Shown: positions 8,617 through 18,225 of the stretch, one piece after another
Numbering within the stretch: position 1 is the stretch's first letter
Layout: the number at the start of each line of letters is the position of its first letter
Source: Gimibacter soli
Lineage (GTDB): Bacteria > Pseudomonadota > Alphaproteobacteria > Sphingomonadales > Kordiimonadaceae
Assembly: GCF_028463845.1 (NCBI RefSeq)
Contig: NZ_CP116805.1
Location: 806,001 to 870,000 of the forward strand
DNA length: 64,000 nucleotides
Direction: 5' to 3'
The notes under the pieces: generated by a model
The model's database searches: none
What the model was told of the DNA's origin: nothing
What the model saw: the letters and a program-made list of their open reading frames with translations, nothing else
Program-made: the position numbers and the translations under genes

Positions 8617-9291
8617 TCAGCTGAGGAGATGGGTCAGGTCCGGCGCGTGCGTCCAGGGCTTGTCGCCCTTGAGGCGCGGCAGGGCCATCACCGGCAGGCG
8701 CACAAGCTTCGAAAGCGCTTCGGCGCTTTCGTAAAGGTCCGGATGGCCTTCACCCGCACTTTCGCTCATCACGATGGCTTTTACCGCAAGGCCGCGGGTT
8801 GCCATGGCCTCAAGCGTGGCGATCGAGTGCGACAGGGTGCCGAGATAGCTGCCGGTGACCATCAGGCTCGGCAGTTTCAGGTCAGCGATCCAGTCAGCGA
8901 CAAGGGTGCGACCGGAAAGCGGTACGAAGGCCCCGCCGACGCCTTCGATGAGCCGGATGCCATCCAGCGCGAGGAAGCCGCTGCACACCTTCAGGAGGTC
9001 GCCATAATCAAGCGTGCGGCCCTCGGCTGCTGCGGCCATCGTGGGCGCGAGCGGCGCTTTGTAGCGGAAGGGCGACAGCGCATTCAGGGTATCAAGGCTG
9101 GCGGGCAGGCCGAGCGCATCAGCGATGATGCCGCTGTCGCTTGTGGCCCAGTCATCATCCGTGATGCCGCTGATGATGGGCTTCAGGGCACGGACCTTTT
9201 CACCCGCAGCGCCAAGCTGATGGCAAATCGCTGCGGTCACCAGCGTCTTGCCGATCTCCGTGCCTGTGGACGTGATGAAAAAGGCGCTCAT
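8617..9291 (-). CDS. bioD: Dethiobiotin synthetase
   Basis: A 224-residue enzyme that uses ATP and CO2 to close the ureido ring of 7,8-diaminopelargonate, giving dethiobiotin, the third step of the biotin pathway. The N-terminus FFITSTGTEIGKT is the family P-loop (GTxxGKT, residues 8-15). Further matches are LKPI near residue 37 and EGVGGAFVPL with the conserved glycine-rich loop near residue 117. It starts with an ATG inside the bioF stop (ATGA overlap at 9288-9291), so bioF and bioD are co-translated. Confidence 0.93.
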   Translation of the reverse strand: MSAFFITSTGTEIGKTLVTAAICHQLGAAGEKVRALKPIISGITDDDWATSDSGIIADALGLPASLDTLNALSPFRYKAPLAPTMAAAAEGRTLDYGDLLKVCSGFLALDGIRLIEGVGGAFVPLSGRTLVADWIADLKLPSLMVTGSYLGTLSHSIATLEAMATRGLAVKAIVMSESAGEGHPDLYESAEALSKLVRLPVMALPRLKGDKPWTHAPDLTHLLS

Positions 9292-10475
9292 TCGGCGGCC
9301 TTTGTGAGCGCGGAGAGCCCAAGCGCGCGAACGGCGGCGATCAGCCCCGTCACGTCCTCGTCCCTATGGCTTGCCGAGAAGCAGAAGCGCAGCCGCGAGG
9401 TGCCCTCTGGCACGGTCGGCGGGCGGAAGGCCGTGACCTTGTAGCCGGCCTCGGCAAGGGCTGCAGACGCTGCCATGGCATCCGCCTCGGCGCCGATGAC
9501 CAGCGGCACGATGGGCGTTTCGGGTGCGGGCAAGCCGAGTGCTTCGGTGAAGCGACGGGCCAGCATCACGGGGCGGGCGACCATCTCGGCGTCCGCTTCG
9601 ATCAGCTCCAGTGCCTTCAGCGCGGCGGCGACCGTACCGGGCGGCAGGCCGGTGGTGTAAACCAGCGAGCGGGCACGGGTCTTCATCAGGTCGATAACCA
9701 CGCGGCTCGCGGCCAGATAGCCGCCATAGCCGCCGATGGCTTTGGAAAGCGTACCCATCTGTAGGTGCACAAGGCCTTCAGCGCCCATCGCCGCCACGGC
9801 ACCACGGCCAGCGCCGATAGTGCCAAGCCCGTGGGCGTCGTCGCTCATCAGCCACACATCATGGCTGGCGCAAAGCTCGCCGAGCGCCTTGAGGGGGGCG
9901 ATATCGCCGTCCATCGAGTAAACGCCGTCTACCACCATCAGGGCGCGGTCGAACCGGCTGCGCTCGGCGTCAAGGATTTCCGCGGCGTGGGCCACGTCAT
10001 TGTGGCGGAAGAAGCGGACAGTGGCGCCCGAAAGCTTCAGCCCCGCATGGATCGAGGTATGGATCAGTTCGTCCGCGAGGATGACGTCAGATTTGCCCAC
10101 GAGCGCCGGGATGATGCCGCTGTTGGCGAGATAGCCGGAGCCGAAAACGATGGCGGCTTCCATGCCCTTGAAGTCAGCAATCTTGGCTTCGAGTTCGGCA
10201 TAAAGCGGATGGTTGCCAGTGACGAGCCGGCTGGCGCCGGAGCCTGCGCCGTAGCGCTGCGTGGCTTCGACGGCAGCGGCCACCACAGCCGGATGCGTTG
10301 AAAGGCCCAGATAATCGTTATCCGTGAAGCTGATCATGTCGCGCCCGCCGGCAGTCAGCGCCATGGCGGGGCCGCGGGCCGCGCTTGTCAGTTCGCGGCG
10401 GCGGTTCGTGGCTTCAAGGGCCTTCAGCTTGGCGTTCGCGAAAGCATCGAGGCTGGATGTGGGCTTGTGGGTCAT
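9288..10475 (-). CDS. bioF: 8-amino-7-oxononanoate synthase
   Basis: A 395-residue PLP enzyme that condenses pimeloyl-ACP or -CoA with alanine, the first committed step of biotin ring assembly. The start at 10475 (MTHKPTSSLDAFANAKL) gives the usual family length; the longer in-frame extension is non-coding in character. Landmarks are FTDNDYLGLSTHP, GSGASRLVTGNHPLY, DGVYSMDGDIAPL, SDDAHGLGTIG and the PLP lysine in GTLSKAIGGYGGY. No Shine-Dalgarno sequence precedes the ATG, and the best promoter places the start of transcription almost on the ATG, so the mRNA may be leaderless. Confidence 0.93.
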   Translation of the reverse strand: MTHKPTSSLDAFANAKLKALEATNRRRELTSAARGPAMALTAGGRDMISFTDNDYLGLSTHPAVVAAAVEATQRYGAGSGASRLVTGNHPLYAELEAKIADFKGMEAAIVFGSGYLANSGIIPALVGKSDVILADELIHTSIHAGLKLSGATVRFFRHNDVAHAAEILDAERSRFDRALMVVDGVYSMDGDIAPLKALGELCASHDVWLMSDDAHGLGTIGAGRGAVAAMGAEGLVHLQMGTLSKAIGGYGGYLAASRVVIDLMKTRARSLVYTTGLPPGTVAAALKALELIEADAEMVARPVMLARRFTEALGLPAPETPIVPLVIGAEADAMAASAALAEAGYKVTAFRPPTVPEGTSRLRFCFSASHRDEDVTGLIAAVRALGLSALTKAAE

Positions 10476-10482
10476 GCGCACC

Positions 10483-10556
10483 GGCTTAGGCGCTTGTCTC
10501 CGAGCCGTCAAGCACCCCCTTTTCACTTGACTATGCGCTGGCCGAGGGGCAAGGGT
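10483..10556. promoter_or_regulatory. Divergent bioFD / bioBA promoter region
   Basis: For bioFD (minus strand) TTGACG at 10506-10511 and TAAGCC at 10483-10488 are 17 bases apart. For bioBA (plus strand) TTGACT at 10527-10532 is followed after 18 bases by AAGGGT at 10551-10556. A short GGGGCA/TGCCCC hairpin lies at 10546-10561. I found neither a BirA-type operator nor the TTATNNATAA box of BioR. The assignment rests on pattern only. Confidence 0.45.
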
Positions 10557-10588
10557 GCCCCGAGTTGCCGGCCTGTCGGAGACACGAG

Positions 10589-11569
10589 ATGAATGCACCC
10601 ACCCCCATCGATCCTGCAATCGCGCCCGTTCGCCACGACTGGAAGGTCGAGGAGATCGAAGCCCTGTTCGCGCTGCCCTTCATGGAACTGATGTTTCAGG
10701 CGCAAACGGTGCACCGGCTGTATCACGATCCGAACAAGGTGCAGCTTTCGCAGCTGATCTCGATCAAGACGGGCGGCTGCGCCGAGGATTGCGGCTATTG
10801 CTCGCAGTCGGCCAAGCATTCGAAAACAACTGGCCTTTCGGCCTCCAAACTTCTGGAAGTCGAGCGCGTGATTGCGGCGGCCAAAAAGGCCAAGGAAAAC
10901 GGTGCCTCGCGCTATTGCATGGGTGCGGCCTGGACCAGCCCCAAAGACCGTGACATGGATACGCTTGTCGCTATGGTCGAAGGCGTGAAAGACCTTGGCA
11001 TGGAAACCTGCATGACGCTTGGCATGCTTGATGACCATCAGGTTGGTGCGCTCAAAACCGCAGGCCTCGATTACTATAACCACAATGTGGATACGTCCGA
11101 GGAATTCTACGGCGAGATCATCACGACCCGCACCTATCAGGACCGCCTTGATACGCTCGAACGCGTGCGCAACGCCGGCATCAATGTGTGCTCGGGCGGC
11201 ATCGTCGGCATGGGCGAAAGCATCCGCGACCGTGCCGGTATGCTGAAGACGCTCGCGAACCTGCCGAAGCATCCCGAAAGCGTGCCGATCAACATGCTCG
11301 TCGCCGTGCCCGGCACGCCGCTCGAACATGTTGAAGCGCTTGATCCGTTCGAGTTCGTGCGCACCATCGCGGTTGCCCGGATCGTGATGCCGAAATCGGA
11401 AGTTCGCCTGTCGGCCGGTCGCCAGACCATGAGCGAAGAAACGCAGGCCCTGTGTTTCCTCGCCGGTGCCAGCTCGATCTTCTACGGGGAGCAGCTCCTG
11501 ACCACGGCGAACCCGGAAAACAGCCGCGACCGCAAGCTTTTCGACAAGCTCGGCCTGCAGCCCGCCTGA
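10589..11569 (+). CDS. bioB: Biotin synthase
   Basis: A 326-residue radical SAM enzyme that inserts sulfur into dethiobiotin to make biotin. The radical SAM cluster motif CAEDCGYC (CxxxCxxC) is near residue 60, and the family blocks [37 protein letters not shown] and the terminal RLSAGRQTM are all present, so both iron-sulfur sites look intact. The start at 10589 follows CGGAG; upstream residues are not coding in character. The stop is one base before the bioA ATG, so bioB and bioA form an operon. Confidence 0.96.
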   Translation: MNAPTPIDPAIAPVRHDWKVEEIEALFALPFMELMFQAQTVHRLYHDPNKVQLSQLISIKTGGCAEDCGYCSQSAKHSKTTGLSASKLLEVERVIAAAKKAKENGASRYCMGAAWTSPKDRDMDTLVAMVEGVKDLGMETCMTLGMLDDHQVGALKTAGLDYYNHNVDTSEEFYGEIITTRTYQDRLDTLERVRNAGINVCSGGIVGMGESIRDRAGMLKTLANLPKHPESVPINMLVAVPGTPLEHVEALDPFEFVRTIAVARIVMPKSEVRLSAGRQTMSEETQALCFLAGASSIFYGEQLLTTANPENSRDRKLFDKLGLQPA

Positions 11570-11570
11570 A

Positions 11571-12827
11571 ATGGCAAACCCCGGCTGGTATGATGAGGGC
11601 CGCCCGCACCTGTGGCTGCCCTATACCCAGATGAAAACGGCGGTGCCGCCGCTCGCGGTAGCTGCCACCAACGGCGTGACGCTGACGCTCGCTGACGGCC
11701 GCACCCTTGTGGACGGCATCGCCAGCTGGTGGACCGCCGCCCACGGCTATAACCATCCCCACATCATCGAGGCCGTGAAGGCCCAGTATGATGTGATGCC
11801 GCACGTGATGTTCGGCGGGCTAGTACACGCGCCTGCCGCCAAGCTTGCCACGCGGCTCGCCAATCTTTTGCCCGGCGATCTGAGCAAGGTCTTCTTCGCG
11901 GAATCGGGCTCGGTGAGCGTCGAGGTCGCCATGAAAATGGCGCTGCAGTATCACCTCAATCGCGGCGAACGCCGGCCGAAATTCGTGCATTTCCGCAAGG
12001 GCTATCACGGCGACACCTTCGCGACGATGGCGGTGTGCGATCCGACCGAAGGCATGCATGCCAAGTTCGCCGGGATGCTGGCGAACCATCTGATCGCTGA
12101 CCTGCCGCGCACGGCAGCAGAGGCCGAGCGTTTTGCCGACTGGCTGAAGGCGGAAGCGCATCAGGTCGCGGCGGTCATCACCGAGCCGCTCGTTCAGGGC
12201 GCGGGCGGCATGATCTTCCATGGTGGCGAGACGCTGCGCTGGCTGCGCGAGGCCTGCGATGCGGCGGGGGTTCTCCTGATCCTCGACGAGATTTTCACAG
12301 GCTTCGGACGTACGGGCGCGATGTTCGCGTGCGAAGCCGCCGGGATCGTGCCCGAAATCGTCACACTGTCGAAAGCGCTGACCGGGGGTGTCTGCCCGCT
12401 ATCGGCCACCATCGCCACGGCGCGCGTGTATGAGGCCTTCCATTCGGACGAGGGCAGCCACGCGCTGATGCACGGCCCCACCTATATGGCGCATGCGGCA
12501 GCCTGCGCGGCGGCGAACGCCAGCCTCGACCTCTTTGAGCAGCATGACCGTCTGTCTCAGGCGAAGGCCATTGAAGCGCAGCTGAAGGCCGAGCTTGAAC
12601 CTTGCCATACCCTCCCGGGCGTCAAGGATGTGCGCGTGATGGGCGCCATCGGCGTGGTGGAACTGGAAGCTGGCCGCAACCTTGAAGCCCTGAAGCCGAA
12701 GTTCGTGGCAGAAGGCGTGTGGATCAGGCCCTTCGGCAATATCGTCTATCTGACCCCCGCGCTCACCATCGGTGCCGATGACCTGTCGAAATTGACGGGC
12801 GCTATTTTCAGGGTCCTGTCGGCCTAG
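11571..12827 (+). CDS. bioA: Adenosylmethionine-8-amino-7-oxononanoate aminotransferase
   Basis: A 418-residue class III aminotransferase that converts 8-amino-7-oxononanoate to 7,8-diaminopelargonate with S-adenosylmethionine as amino donor. Landmarks are HLWLPYTQM at the N-terminus, SWWTAAHGYNHP, the FFAESGSVSVEVAMKMA cofactor loop, KGYHGDTFATM, LILDEIFTGFGRTG (PLP-binding Asp) and the Schiff-base lysine in LSKALTGG. The HGPTYMAHAAACAAA segment is typical of BioA. It follows bioB by one base. With bioF, bioD and bioB, all four ring-assembly steps are here; no bioC or bioH lies in the window. Confidence 0.95.
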   Translation: MANPGWYDEGRPHLWLPYTQMKTAVPPLAVAATNGVTLTLADGRTLVDGIASWWTAAHGYNHPHIIEAVKAQYDVMPHVMFGGLVHAPAAKLATRLANLLPGDLSKVFFAESGSVSVEVAMKMALQYHLNRGERRPKFVHFRKGYHGDTFATMAVCDPTEGMHAKFAGMLANHLIADLPRTAAEAERFADWLKAEAHQVAAVITEPLVQGAGGMIFHGGETLRWLREACDAAGVLLILDEIFTGFGRTGAMFACEAAGIVPEIVTLSKALTGGVCPLSATIATARVYEAFHSDEGSHALMHGPTYMAHAAACAAANASLDLFEQHDRLSQAKAIEAQLKAELEPCHTLPGVKDVRVMGAIGVVELEAGRNLEALKPKFVAEGVWIRPFGNIVYLTPALTIGADDLSKLTGAIFRVLSA

Positions 12828-13918
12828 ACCTTCAATATCCAGCCCTGCCGCCGCATCACGGCCACCGGCGCCCATGTCAGCACGATCACGAGTGCATAGG
12901 GAAGAAGCGAGGCCGTGCGGTCGGGCAGGATTGTGGTGCCGAGGTCATAAAGCGCCTTGGCAGCGCCGCTCGCCAACACCGGCCCCATCAGATAGGTGTG
13001 CAGCACATAGGCGGTGATCGCATTGATGCCGTAAGCATGCGGGAAGGCGATGATGGCGGGCCGCCAGCTTTTCATGTCCAGCGCCCACAGAAGCACCGCG
13101 AATACGATCAGCGTGGCGCCGGAGGTGACGGCGACGAAGCTCGAGCTCCAGATCGATTTCACGATGGGGAAGGCGAAGGACCAGGCGATGCCGAGGACGA
13201 GAAGGGCAGTGCCCGCGAGTGCCAGCCGTGCCACACGCTGCGCGTCCGCCTCGCCCGTTTTCACATAGAGCCCGGCGAGCACGCCGATCAGCGCCTGCGC
13301 GAGCGTCGGCAGTGTGCCCATCAGGCCTTCGGGGTCATAGGGCAGCGGGGCCGTCTTGGCATAGACATGGGCGCCAAGGATCAGGCGGTCCAGATAGCTT
13401 GAAAAATCCTGGCCGGGCACATGGAGGTTCGCCGCGCCCGCATCCGGCACCGGCATGAGGCACAGGCCCCAGTAGGCGACGAGCAACCCGGTAGCGGTTG
13501 CTGCGATCTGACGGGGGCTCAGCTTGATGAAAAGGATGGCCGCCAGCACGAACGTGATGCCGATCCGCTGCAGCACGCCCATGATGCGCAGGTCATCCGG
13601 CAGGCCGACGAAGCTGATGGTAAGCAGAAGCCCGATCAGAAAAAGCAGCGCCCCGCGCTTCAAAAGGCGTAAGGCCAGTTCGCCGGTCAGCCCCTCGCTT
13701 TTCGCCGACGACAGCGCGAAGGGGATCGAGGCGCCGACCATCAGGATGAAGGCGGGGAAAACGAAGTCCGCAAGCGTGAGACCAACCCAGTCGGCATGCA
13801 GGAGGATCGGGAAGGCGGGAAAGGCCCCGGCGCCGACCGCCGCGCTGTTCACCAGCACCATGCCGATGACGGTGAGGCCCCGCAACACATCAAGGCTCAT
13901 CAGGCGTTGTTTTGACAT
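12824..13918 (-). CDS. Heparan-alpha-glucosaminide N-acetyltransferase-like membrane protein
   Basis: A 364-residue polytopic inner-membrane protein with about ten hydrophobic segments, of the HGSNAT/NagX (COG4299) acyltransferase family. The N-terminus RLMSLDVLRGLTVIGMVLVN is the family hallmark, followed by HADWVGLTLADFVFPAFILM, including the HADW histidine region involved in acetyl transfer. A later GINAITAYVLH block also fits. Homologues transacetylate amino sugars during peptidoglycan or chitin use. It is convergent with bioA, overlapping by four bases. Confidence 0.85.
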   Translation of the reverse strand: MSKQRLMSLDVLRGLTVIGMVLVNSAAVGAGAFPAFPILLHADWVGLTLADFVFPAFILMVGASIPFALSSAKSEGLTGELALRLLKRGALLFLIGLLLTISFVGLPDDLRIMGVLQRIGITFVLAAILFIKLSPRQIAATATGLLVAYWGLCLMPVPDAGAANLHVPGQDFSSYLDRLILGAHVYAKTAPLPYDPEGLMGTLPTLAQALIGVLAGLYVKTGEADAQRVARLALAGTALLVLGIAWSFAFPIVKSIWSSSFVAVTSGATLIVFAVLLWALDMKSWRPAIIAFPHAYGINAITAYVLHTYLMGPVLASGAAKALYDLGTTILPDRTASLLPYALVIVLTWAPVAVMRRQGWILKV

Positions 13919-14003
13919 CGTTGTCTCCCCCGGTTTCCGCGGAGATTATCGCATGTGATCGGGGTTGGAAAGGGGCGTTGCGCACGAGGGCTGCCACAAA
14001 CAA

Positions 14004-14027
14004 AAAGCCCGGCCGGAGCCGGGCTTT
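14004..14027 (-). terminator. Rho-independent terminator after the Bax inhibitor-1 gene
   Basis: The stem AAAGCCCGGC/GCCGGGCTTT with a 4-base loop; the minus strand continues into TTTTTGTTTG. It lies 25 bases past the stop at 14052. On the plus strand the hairpin is followed by only three Ts, so it works mainly for the minus strand. Confidence 0.85.
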
Positions 14028-14051
14028 CGCGTAGTCTTCTGTCCGCTGTTC

Positions 14052-14774
14052 CTATTCGCGGCTGGTGCCAACGAAGCGCAGCAGCATCAGGAACATGTTG
14101 ATGAAGTCGAGATAGAGGCTGAGGGCACCCATGATAGCGCCTTTGGCCTGCAGTTCGCCGTGGCCGGCGAGCTCGAAATAGCTGTTCTTGATGCGCTGGG
14201 TATCGTAGGCGGTGAGGCCCGCGAAGATCAGCACACCGGCAACCGAGATGATGAAGTCCATCATCGTGGATTGCATGAAGAGGTTCACGAGGCTCGCCAC
14301 GATCAGGCCGATCAGGCCCATGATCAGGAACGTGCCCATGCCCGACAGCGACTTCTTGGTGGTGTAGCCATAAAGGCTGAGACCACCGAAGGCGACGGCG
14401 GTGATGAAGAAGGTGCGCGCGATGCTCTCGCCCGTGTAGGCAAGGAAGATCGTCGACAGGGACAGACCCATCACACCCGCATAAGCCCAGAAGAGCATCT
14501 GCAGGGCGCTGGCCGACAGGCGGTTCACGCCGAAGGACAGCACCATCACGAAGACGAGCGGTGCGAACATCACGATATAGGCCTGCGGGCCGCCGAAGAT
14601 GGCCGTCAGCAGCGTTTCGGACTGGCTGACGAGCATGGCGACGATACCGGTCAGAAGAACGCCGGAGGCCATATAGTTATAGACCTTCAGCATGTAGGCG
14701 CGAAGGCCGGCATCAAACTCGGCTGCGCCCGTGCGGGCGCCGGTCTGATAGACAGTGTCGTAACGGTTGTTCAT
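14052..14774 (-). CDS. Bax inhibitor-1 / YccA family membrane protein
   Basis: A 240-residue integral membrane protein with seven hydrophobic segments. The start is the ATG at 14774 with GGGGAG four bases upstream; the longer frame adds 27 non-coding-like residues. Family landmarks are LRAYMLKVYNYMASGV near the N-terminus, FGVNRLSASALQMLFWAYA, and the C-terminal GLTAYDTQRIKN with the conserved aspartate, followed by ALSLYLDFINMFL. Members are proton- or calcium-linked membrane proteins that interact with FtsH; the exact role in bacteria is uncertain. Confidence 0.92.
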   Translation of the reverse strand: MNNRYDTVYQTGARTGAAEFDAGLRAYMLKVYNYMASGVLLTGIVAMLVSQSETLLTAIFGGPQAYIVMFAPLVFVMVLSFGVNRLSASALQMLFWAYAGVMGLSLSTIFLAYTGESIARTFFITAVAFGGLSLYGYTTKKSLSGMGTFLIMGLIGLIVASLVNLFMQSTMMDFIISVAGVLIFAGLTAYDTQRIKNSYFELAGHGELQAKGAIMGALSLYLDFINMFLMLLRFVGTSRE

Positions 14775-14873
14775 TTTTGCTCCCCAAATATTCAAGGACC
14801 GTTTGACGGTAATATGGGGTGGGTCCGGCCCCCCTGCAAGGGAAACCGGACACACTTCATACCGATTTTCCCT

Positions 14874-17405
14874 CTATTCGTCGCGCAGTACCCGGTTTGG
14901 CGGCACCGCAAGCGCCCGCGAGCTGGAGATAAGGCCGAGCCCGATGGTCACCACTAGGCCCGCCGCGAGCGTGCCAAGGACAGGCGTCCACAGCAGCTGG
15001 AACTTCATGTCCCAGACACTGGTGACAACCAGCCAGCCGGCGATGCTGCCAAGCCCTAGCGCGATGGTGGCGGTGAGAAGGCCAAGAAGCAGATATTCCA
15101 TCAGATAGGCCATCAGCACCTGCCGGCGGACAGCCCCCACCATCTTCAGGATCACGCTTTCATAGACCCGCTGCCGGAACCCGGCTGCGATGGCACCGGC
15201 CAGCACCAGGATACCCGCCACGATGGCGACCACTGCAGTTACCCGGATGGCGAGCCCGATATCCTTCAGCATGGCATTGACGGTGCCGAGCACCTCTTTC
15301 ATGCGGATCGCGGTGACGCCCGGATAGGCGCGGGTGAGGGTGCGGTGGGCCAGTTCCTCGGCGTCGGTCGCCGCCTTCAGCGTTGCCATATAGGTATGGG
15401 GCGCGGCTTTCAGCGTATAGGGGTCAAACAGGATCACGAAGTTGAACCCGAAGGTGCCCCAGTCGATCTGGCGCAGCGAACGGACCTTCGCCGTGATGTC
15501 CCGGCCCATGATATTGATCGTGATCGTATCGCCGATCTTGAGGCCAAGCCCGATGGCTTCCTCGCGCCCGAGGCTCACTTCCGGCTCGCCCGAATATCCA
15601 TCCGGCCACCAGTCGCCTTCGACAAGCGTGGAGGTATCCGGCAGGCTGTCGCCGTAGGAAAGGCCGCGGTCGCCGCGCAGGATCCATTTGAACTCGGGAT
15701 CGATGACCGCTTCTTCCGCCGGTACGCCGTTCAGGGAAACCACCTTGCCGCGCAGGTTCGGCACCAGCATCACGTCCTCGACACCCGGCACACCCTTCGC
15801 CGCCGCTTCGAACGCGTCGCGCTCGTGGCTCTGGATATCCAGCATGAAGAAGGCCGGGGCTTCGGACGGCACTTCATCCTGCAGCTGTTTCGTCAGGTTG
15901 CCTTCGATGAGCGAAAGGCTCGCGAAGAGGGTGAGCCCAAGCCCCATCGACAGGATCACGGCGCTCGTGGCCGCACCCGGCCGGTGCAGGTTGGCAATCG
16001 CCAGCCGCAGCAGGGCCTTGCGCGGACGCGGGCTGTTGGCAGCGAGTTTTTCAACCAGTTTGGCAAGGCCAAGGAGCAGGGCGAACGCGACAAGGCAGGC
16101 CGCGGCAAAGCCGGCTGCCATTGTCTTGTTGCCGGCGAAACCGACGGCAAGGGCCGCGATGCCAACGCCGGCAAGTGCGATCATCAGGACATAAACGAGC
16201 CTTGGCCGTTTGCGGTCCGGTGCCACAAGGGCCCGGAACAGGCGCACCGCCGGCAGGTCCCGCGCCTGACCGAGCGGCCATGCGGTGAAAGCTGCCGTGA
16301 TCAGGAAGCCGTAAAGCCCGGCTGTCAGCAGCGGTGCCGCAAACACGCCTGCATCCGGCTTCACCGGCAGGCTTTCGGGCAGGAAGTTCGCAAGGACACC
16401 CGGCAGCATCGCGCCGACCACCAGGCCGATGGCGATGGCACCGGCGGCAATCAGCATGATCTGCCACAGATAGGTCGCGAAAATGAGCCCGCCTTCGGCA
16501 CCGAGGATCTTGAAGGTGGCGATGGTGCGGGTTTTCTGGTCCATATAGCCCTTGACCGCATTGCCGACGCCGACACCGCCGACGACGAGCGCCGAAAGGC
16601 CGACAAGGGTCAGGAACATACCCATCTGGTCGACAAAGCGCCGGAGGCCCGGGGCACTCGTCGTCCGGTCAATGATCCGCCAGCCGTCAGTTTCGAACTC
16701 GTCCTTGATCTCGTCCCGAAGCGCCTTCAGGTCGGTCGCGGGGGCGACCCGCAGCTTGTAAAAGTGATCGATCAGGCTGCCCGGTACCACGAGGCCCGAA
16801 GACATCAGCGCCTCATGCGAGATGATCACGCTCGGCCCCAGCTGGAAACCGAGGTTTGCTTTATCGGGCTCGCGGGTGATCATGGCGCGGATGTCGGCGG
16901 TCAGGTTGCCGATCCGCAGCCGGTCGCCGAGCTTCACGCCCAGCCGGTCGGCCACCAGCGGATCGACCGCAATACCCCAGACATCGCCGTGGCGTTCGGT
17001 GATGGTCGGCGTTTCCAGCTGCGGGGTCGTCTCCAGCCGCCCGTAGAGCGGATAAAGCGTATCGACCGCGCGAAGCTCGATAAGCGTTGCCTCGCCCGCT
17101 TCAGACCGCGCCATGGTGCGCAGCCGCGCGGACCGGCTGAGCGAGCCCTGGGTGCCTGCCCAGTTGATGAATTCGGGGCTCGCCTCCTGTTGGAAAATGC
17201 GGACCTCAAGGTCACCCCCAAGGATCGTCTGGCCCTCGCGGGCCATGCCGTCCTCGATGGCTTTGGTCAGCGAGCCGACAGCGGCAATCACCGCGACCCC
17301 AAGGGTGAGGCAGGCCGCAAAGATGCGGAATCCGCGCACGCCGCCCCGAAGTTCGCGCAGTGCGAAGCGGAGCGAAACCGGCAGCCCGGTATGTCGCGAG
17401 ATCAT
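14874..17405 (-). CDS. YbbP-type ABC transporter permease (FtsX/MacB-like, 843 residues)
   Basis: A large inner-membrane permease with two FtsX-like halves. Residues 1-45 include the first helix, followed by a long periplasmic MacB-type domain (about 50-240), three helices (about 255-390), a pair of helices (about 410-460), another helix near 480, a second periplasmic domain (about 510-690) and three last helices. The end PPNRVLRDE is typical of the YbbP family. It starts inside the stop codon of the ATPase gene (ATGA at 17402-17405). The order ybbP-ybbA divergent from a TesA-like gene is the same as in Escherichia coli. Homologues are thought to extract lipids or lipoproteins. Confidence 0.87.
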   Translation of the reverse strand: MISRHTGLPVSLRFALRELRGGVRGFRIFAACLTLGVAVIAAVGSLTKAIEDGMAREGQTILGGDLEVRIFQQEASPEFINWAGTQGSLSRSARLRTMARSEAGEATLIELRAVDTLYPLYGRLETTPQLETPTITERHGDVWGIAVDPLVADRLGVKLGDRLRIGNLTADIRAMITREPDKANLGFQLGPSVIISHEALMSSGLVVPGSLIDHFYKLRVAPATDLKALRDEIKDEFETDGWRIIDRTTSAPGLRRFVDQMGMFLTLVGLSALVVGGVGVGNAVKGYMDQKTRTIATFKILGAEGGLIFATYLWQIMLIAAGAIAIGLVVGAMLPGVLANFLPESLPVKPDAGVFAAPLLTAGLYGFLITAAFTAWPLGQARDLPAVRLFRALVAPDRKRPRLVYVLMIALAGVGIAALAVGFAGNKTMAAGFAAACLVAFALLLGLAKLVEKLAANSPRPRKALLRLAIANLHRPGAATSAVILSMGLGLTLFASLSLIEGNLTKQLQDEVPSEAPAFFMLDIQSHERDAFEAAAKGVPGVEDVMLVPNLRGKVVSLNGVPAEEAVIDPEFKWILRGDRGLSYGDSLPDTSTLVEGDWWPDGYSGEPEVSLGREEAIGLGLKIGDTITINIMGRDITAKVRSLRQIDWGTFGFNFVILFDPYTLKAAPHTYMATLKAATDAEELAHRTLTRAYPGVTAIRMKEVLGTVNAMLKDIGLAIRVTAVVAIVAGILVLAGAIAAGFRQRVYESVILKMVGAVRRQVLMAYLMEYLLLGLLTATIALGLGSIAGWLVVTSVWDMKFQLLWTPVLGTLAAGLVVTIGLGLISSSRALAVPPNRVLRDE

Positions 17406-18151
17406 TTGGATTTCCCGAGCTTGAGATCGCTGGAGTCGGTCTCGCCGACGGTTGCCGTGTTGCCGGTATCGTCGACAATCTTGCCGTCACGCATCGAGAT
17501 GACACGGTCGCAGCGGTCGGCGAGCTTGGCATCGTGAGTGACGAGCACCAGTGTCGTACCCCGCCGCTTGGCGAGATCGAAGAGCAGGTCGATGATGGTG
17601 CGGCCGGTGGCGCTATCGAGGTTGCCGGTCGGTTCGTCACCGAAAAGGATCGGCGGTTCGCTGACAAGGGCGCGGGCGAGCGCCACGCGCTGTTGCTCGC
17701 CCCCTGAAAGCTGGGCCGGATAATGGTCCATCCGGTGGCCGAGGCCAACCGCGTCCAGCTCCTTCGCGGCGCGGTCGAACGCGTCGTTGACGCCGGCAAG
17801 TTCCAGCGGCACCGCCACATTCTCAAGCGCTGTCATCGTCGGGATCAGGTGAAACGCCTGCATCACGATGCCGACACGGGCGAGTCGGTGCCGGGCAAGC
17901 TCGTCTTCGTCCGCGCCCGAGAAGGCAAGGCCGTCGACATCGACGTCGCCGTCCGATGCCTGCTCAAGCCCTGTCATCAGGCTCATGAGCGATGATTTGC
18001 CCGAGCCCGAAGGCCCGATGATCCCGACCGTTTCGCCGCGCGAAATGGAAAAGGATATATTTTTCAAAATATTGACGGGACCTGCGCCGGATTCGAGCGT
18101 CAGGCTCACGCCAGAGAGTTGAATGATTGGGGTTCTATCAGCCATTGTCAT
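17402..18151 (-). CDS. YbbA-type ABC transporter ATP-binding protein
   Basis: A 249-residue ATPase that powers the adjoining YbbP-like permease. It has a complete set of ABC motifs: Walker [10 protein letters not shown] near residue 45, Q-loop ([17 protein letters not shown]), signature [15 protein letters not shown] near 148, Walker [13 protein letters not shown] near 168 and the switch histidine in LVTHD near 202. The LolD/MacB subfamily is shown by EPTGNLDS. An ATG at 18145 is an equally possible start. It is divergent from the tesA-like gene. Confidence 0.9.
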   Translation of the reverse strand: MTMADRTPIIQLSGVSLTLESGAGPVNILKNISFSISRGETVGIIGPSGSGKSSLMSLMTGLEQASDGDVDVDGLAFSGADEDELARHRLARVGIVMQAFHLIPTMTALENVAVPLELAGVNDAFDRAAKELDAVGLGHRMDHYPAQLSGGEQQRVALARALVSEPPILFGDEPTGNLDSATGRTIIDLLFDLAKRRGTTLVLVTHDAKLADRCDRVISMRDGKIVDDTGNTATVGETDSSDLKLGKSK

Positions 18152-18180
18152 TTTCTTTCCTCGCTGCCACCTTTACGGAA

Positions 18181-18205
18181 ACGAACCGCCCCCGGATCGG
18201 TTCGT
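18181..18205. promoter_or_regulatory. 8-base inverted repeat before the tesA-like gene
   Basis: ACGAACCG and CGGTTCGT are perfect arms separated by 9 bases, ending 20 bases upstream of the GTG at 18226. It may be an operator in the divergent tesA/ybbA region or a hairpin in the tesA leader. A TATAAA follows at 18210-18215. Confidence 0.4.
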
Positions 18206-18225
18206 CCCCTATAAAAAGGCTAGGA

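Noticed and set aside
10476-10588. BirA or BioR operator in the biotin divergon
   Set aside because: No long AT-rich BirA dyad and no TTATNNATAA-like box are present, although a regulator site of another kind is possible.
15345-17537. A 730-codon open frame on the plus strand
   Set aside because: It is the antisense shadow of the YbbP-like permease and start of YbbA. It is rich in Arg, His and Gln and has no family motifs, as expected from high GC.
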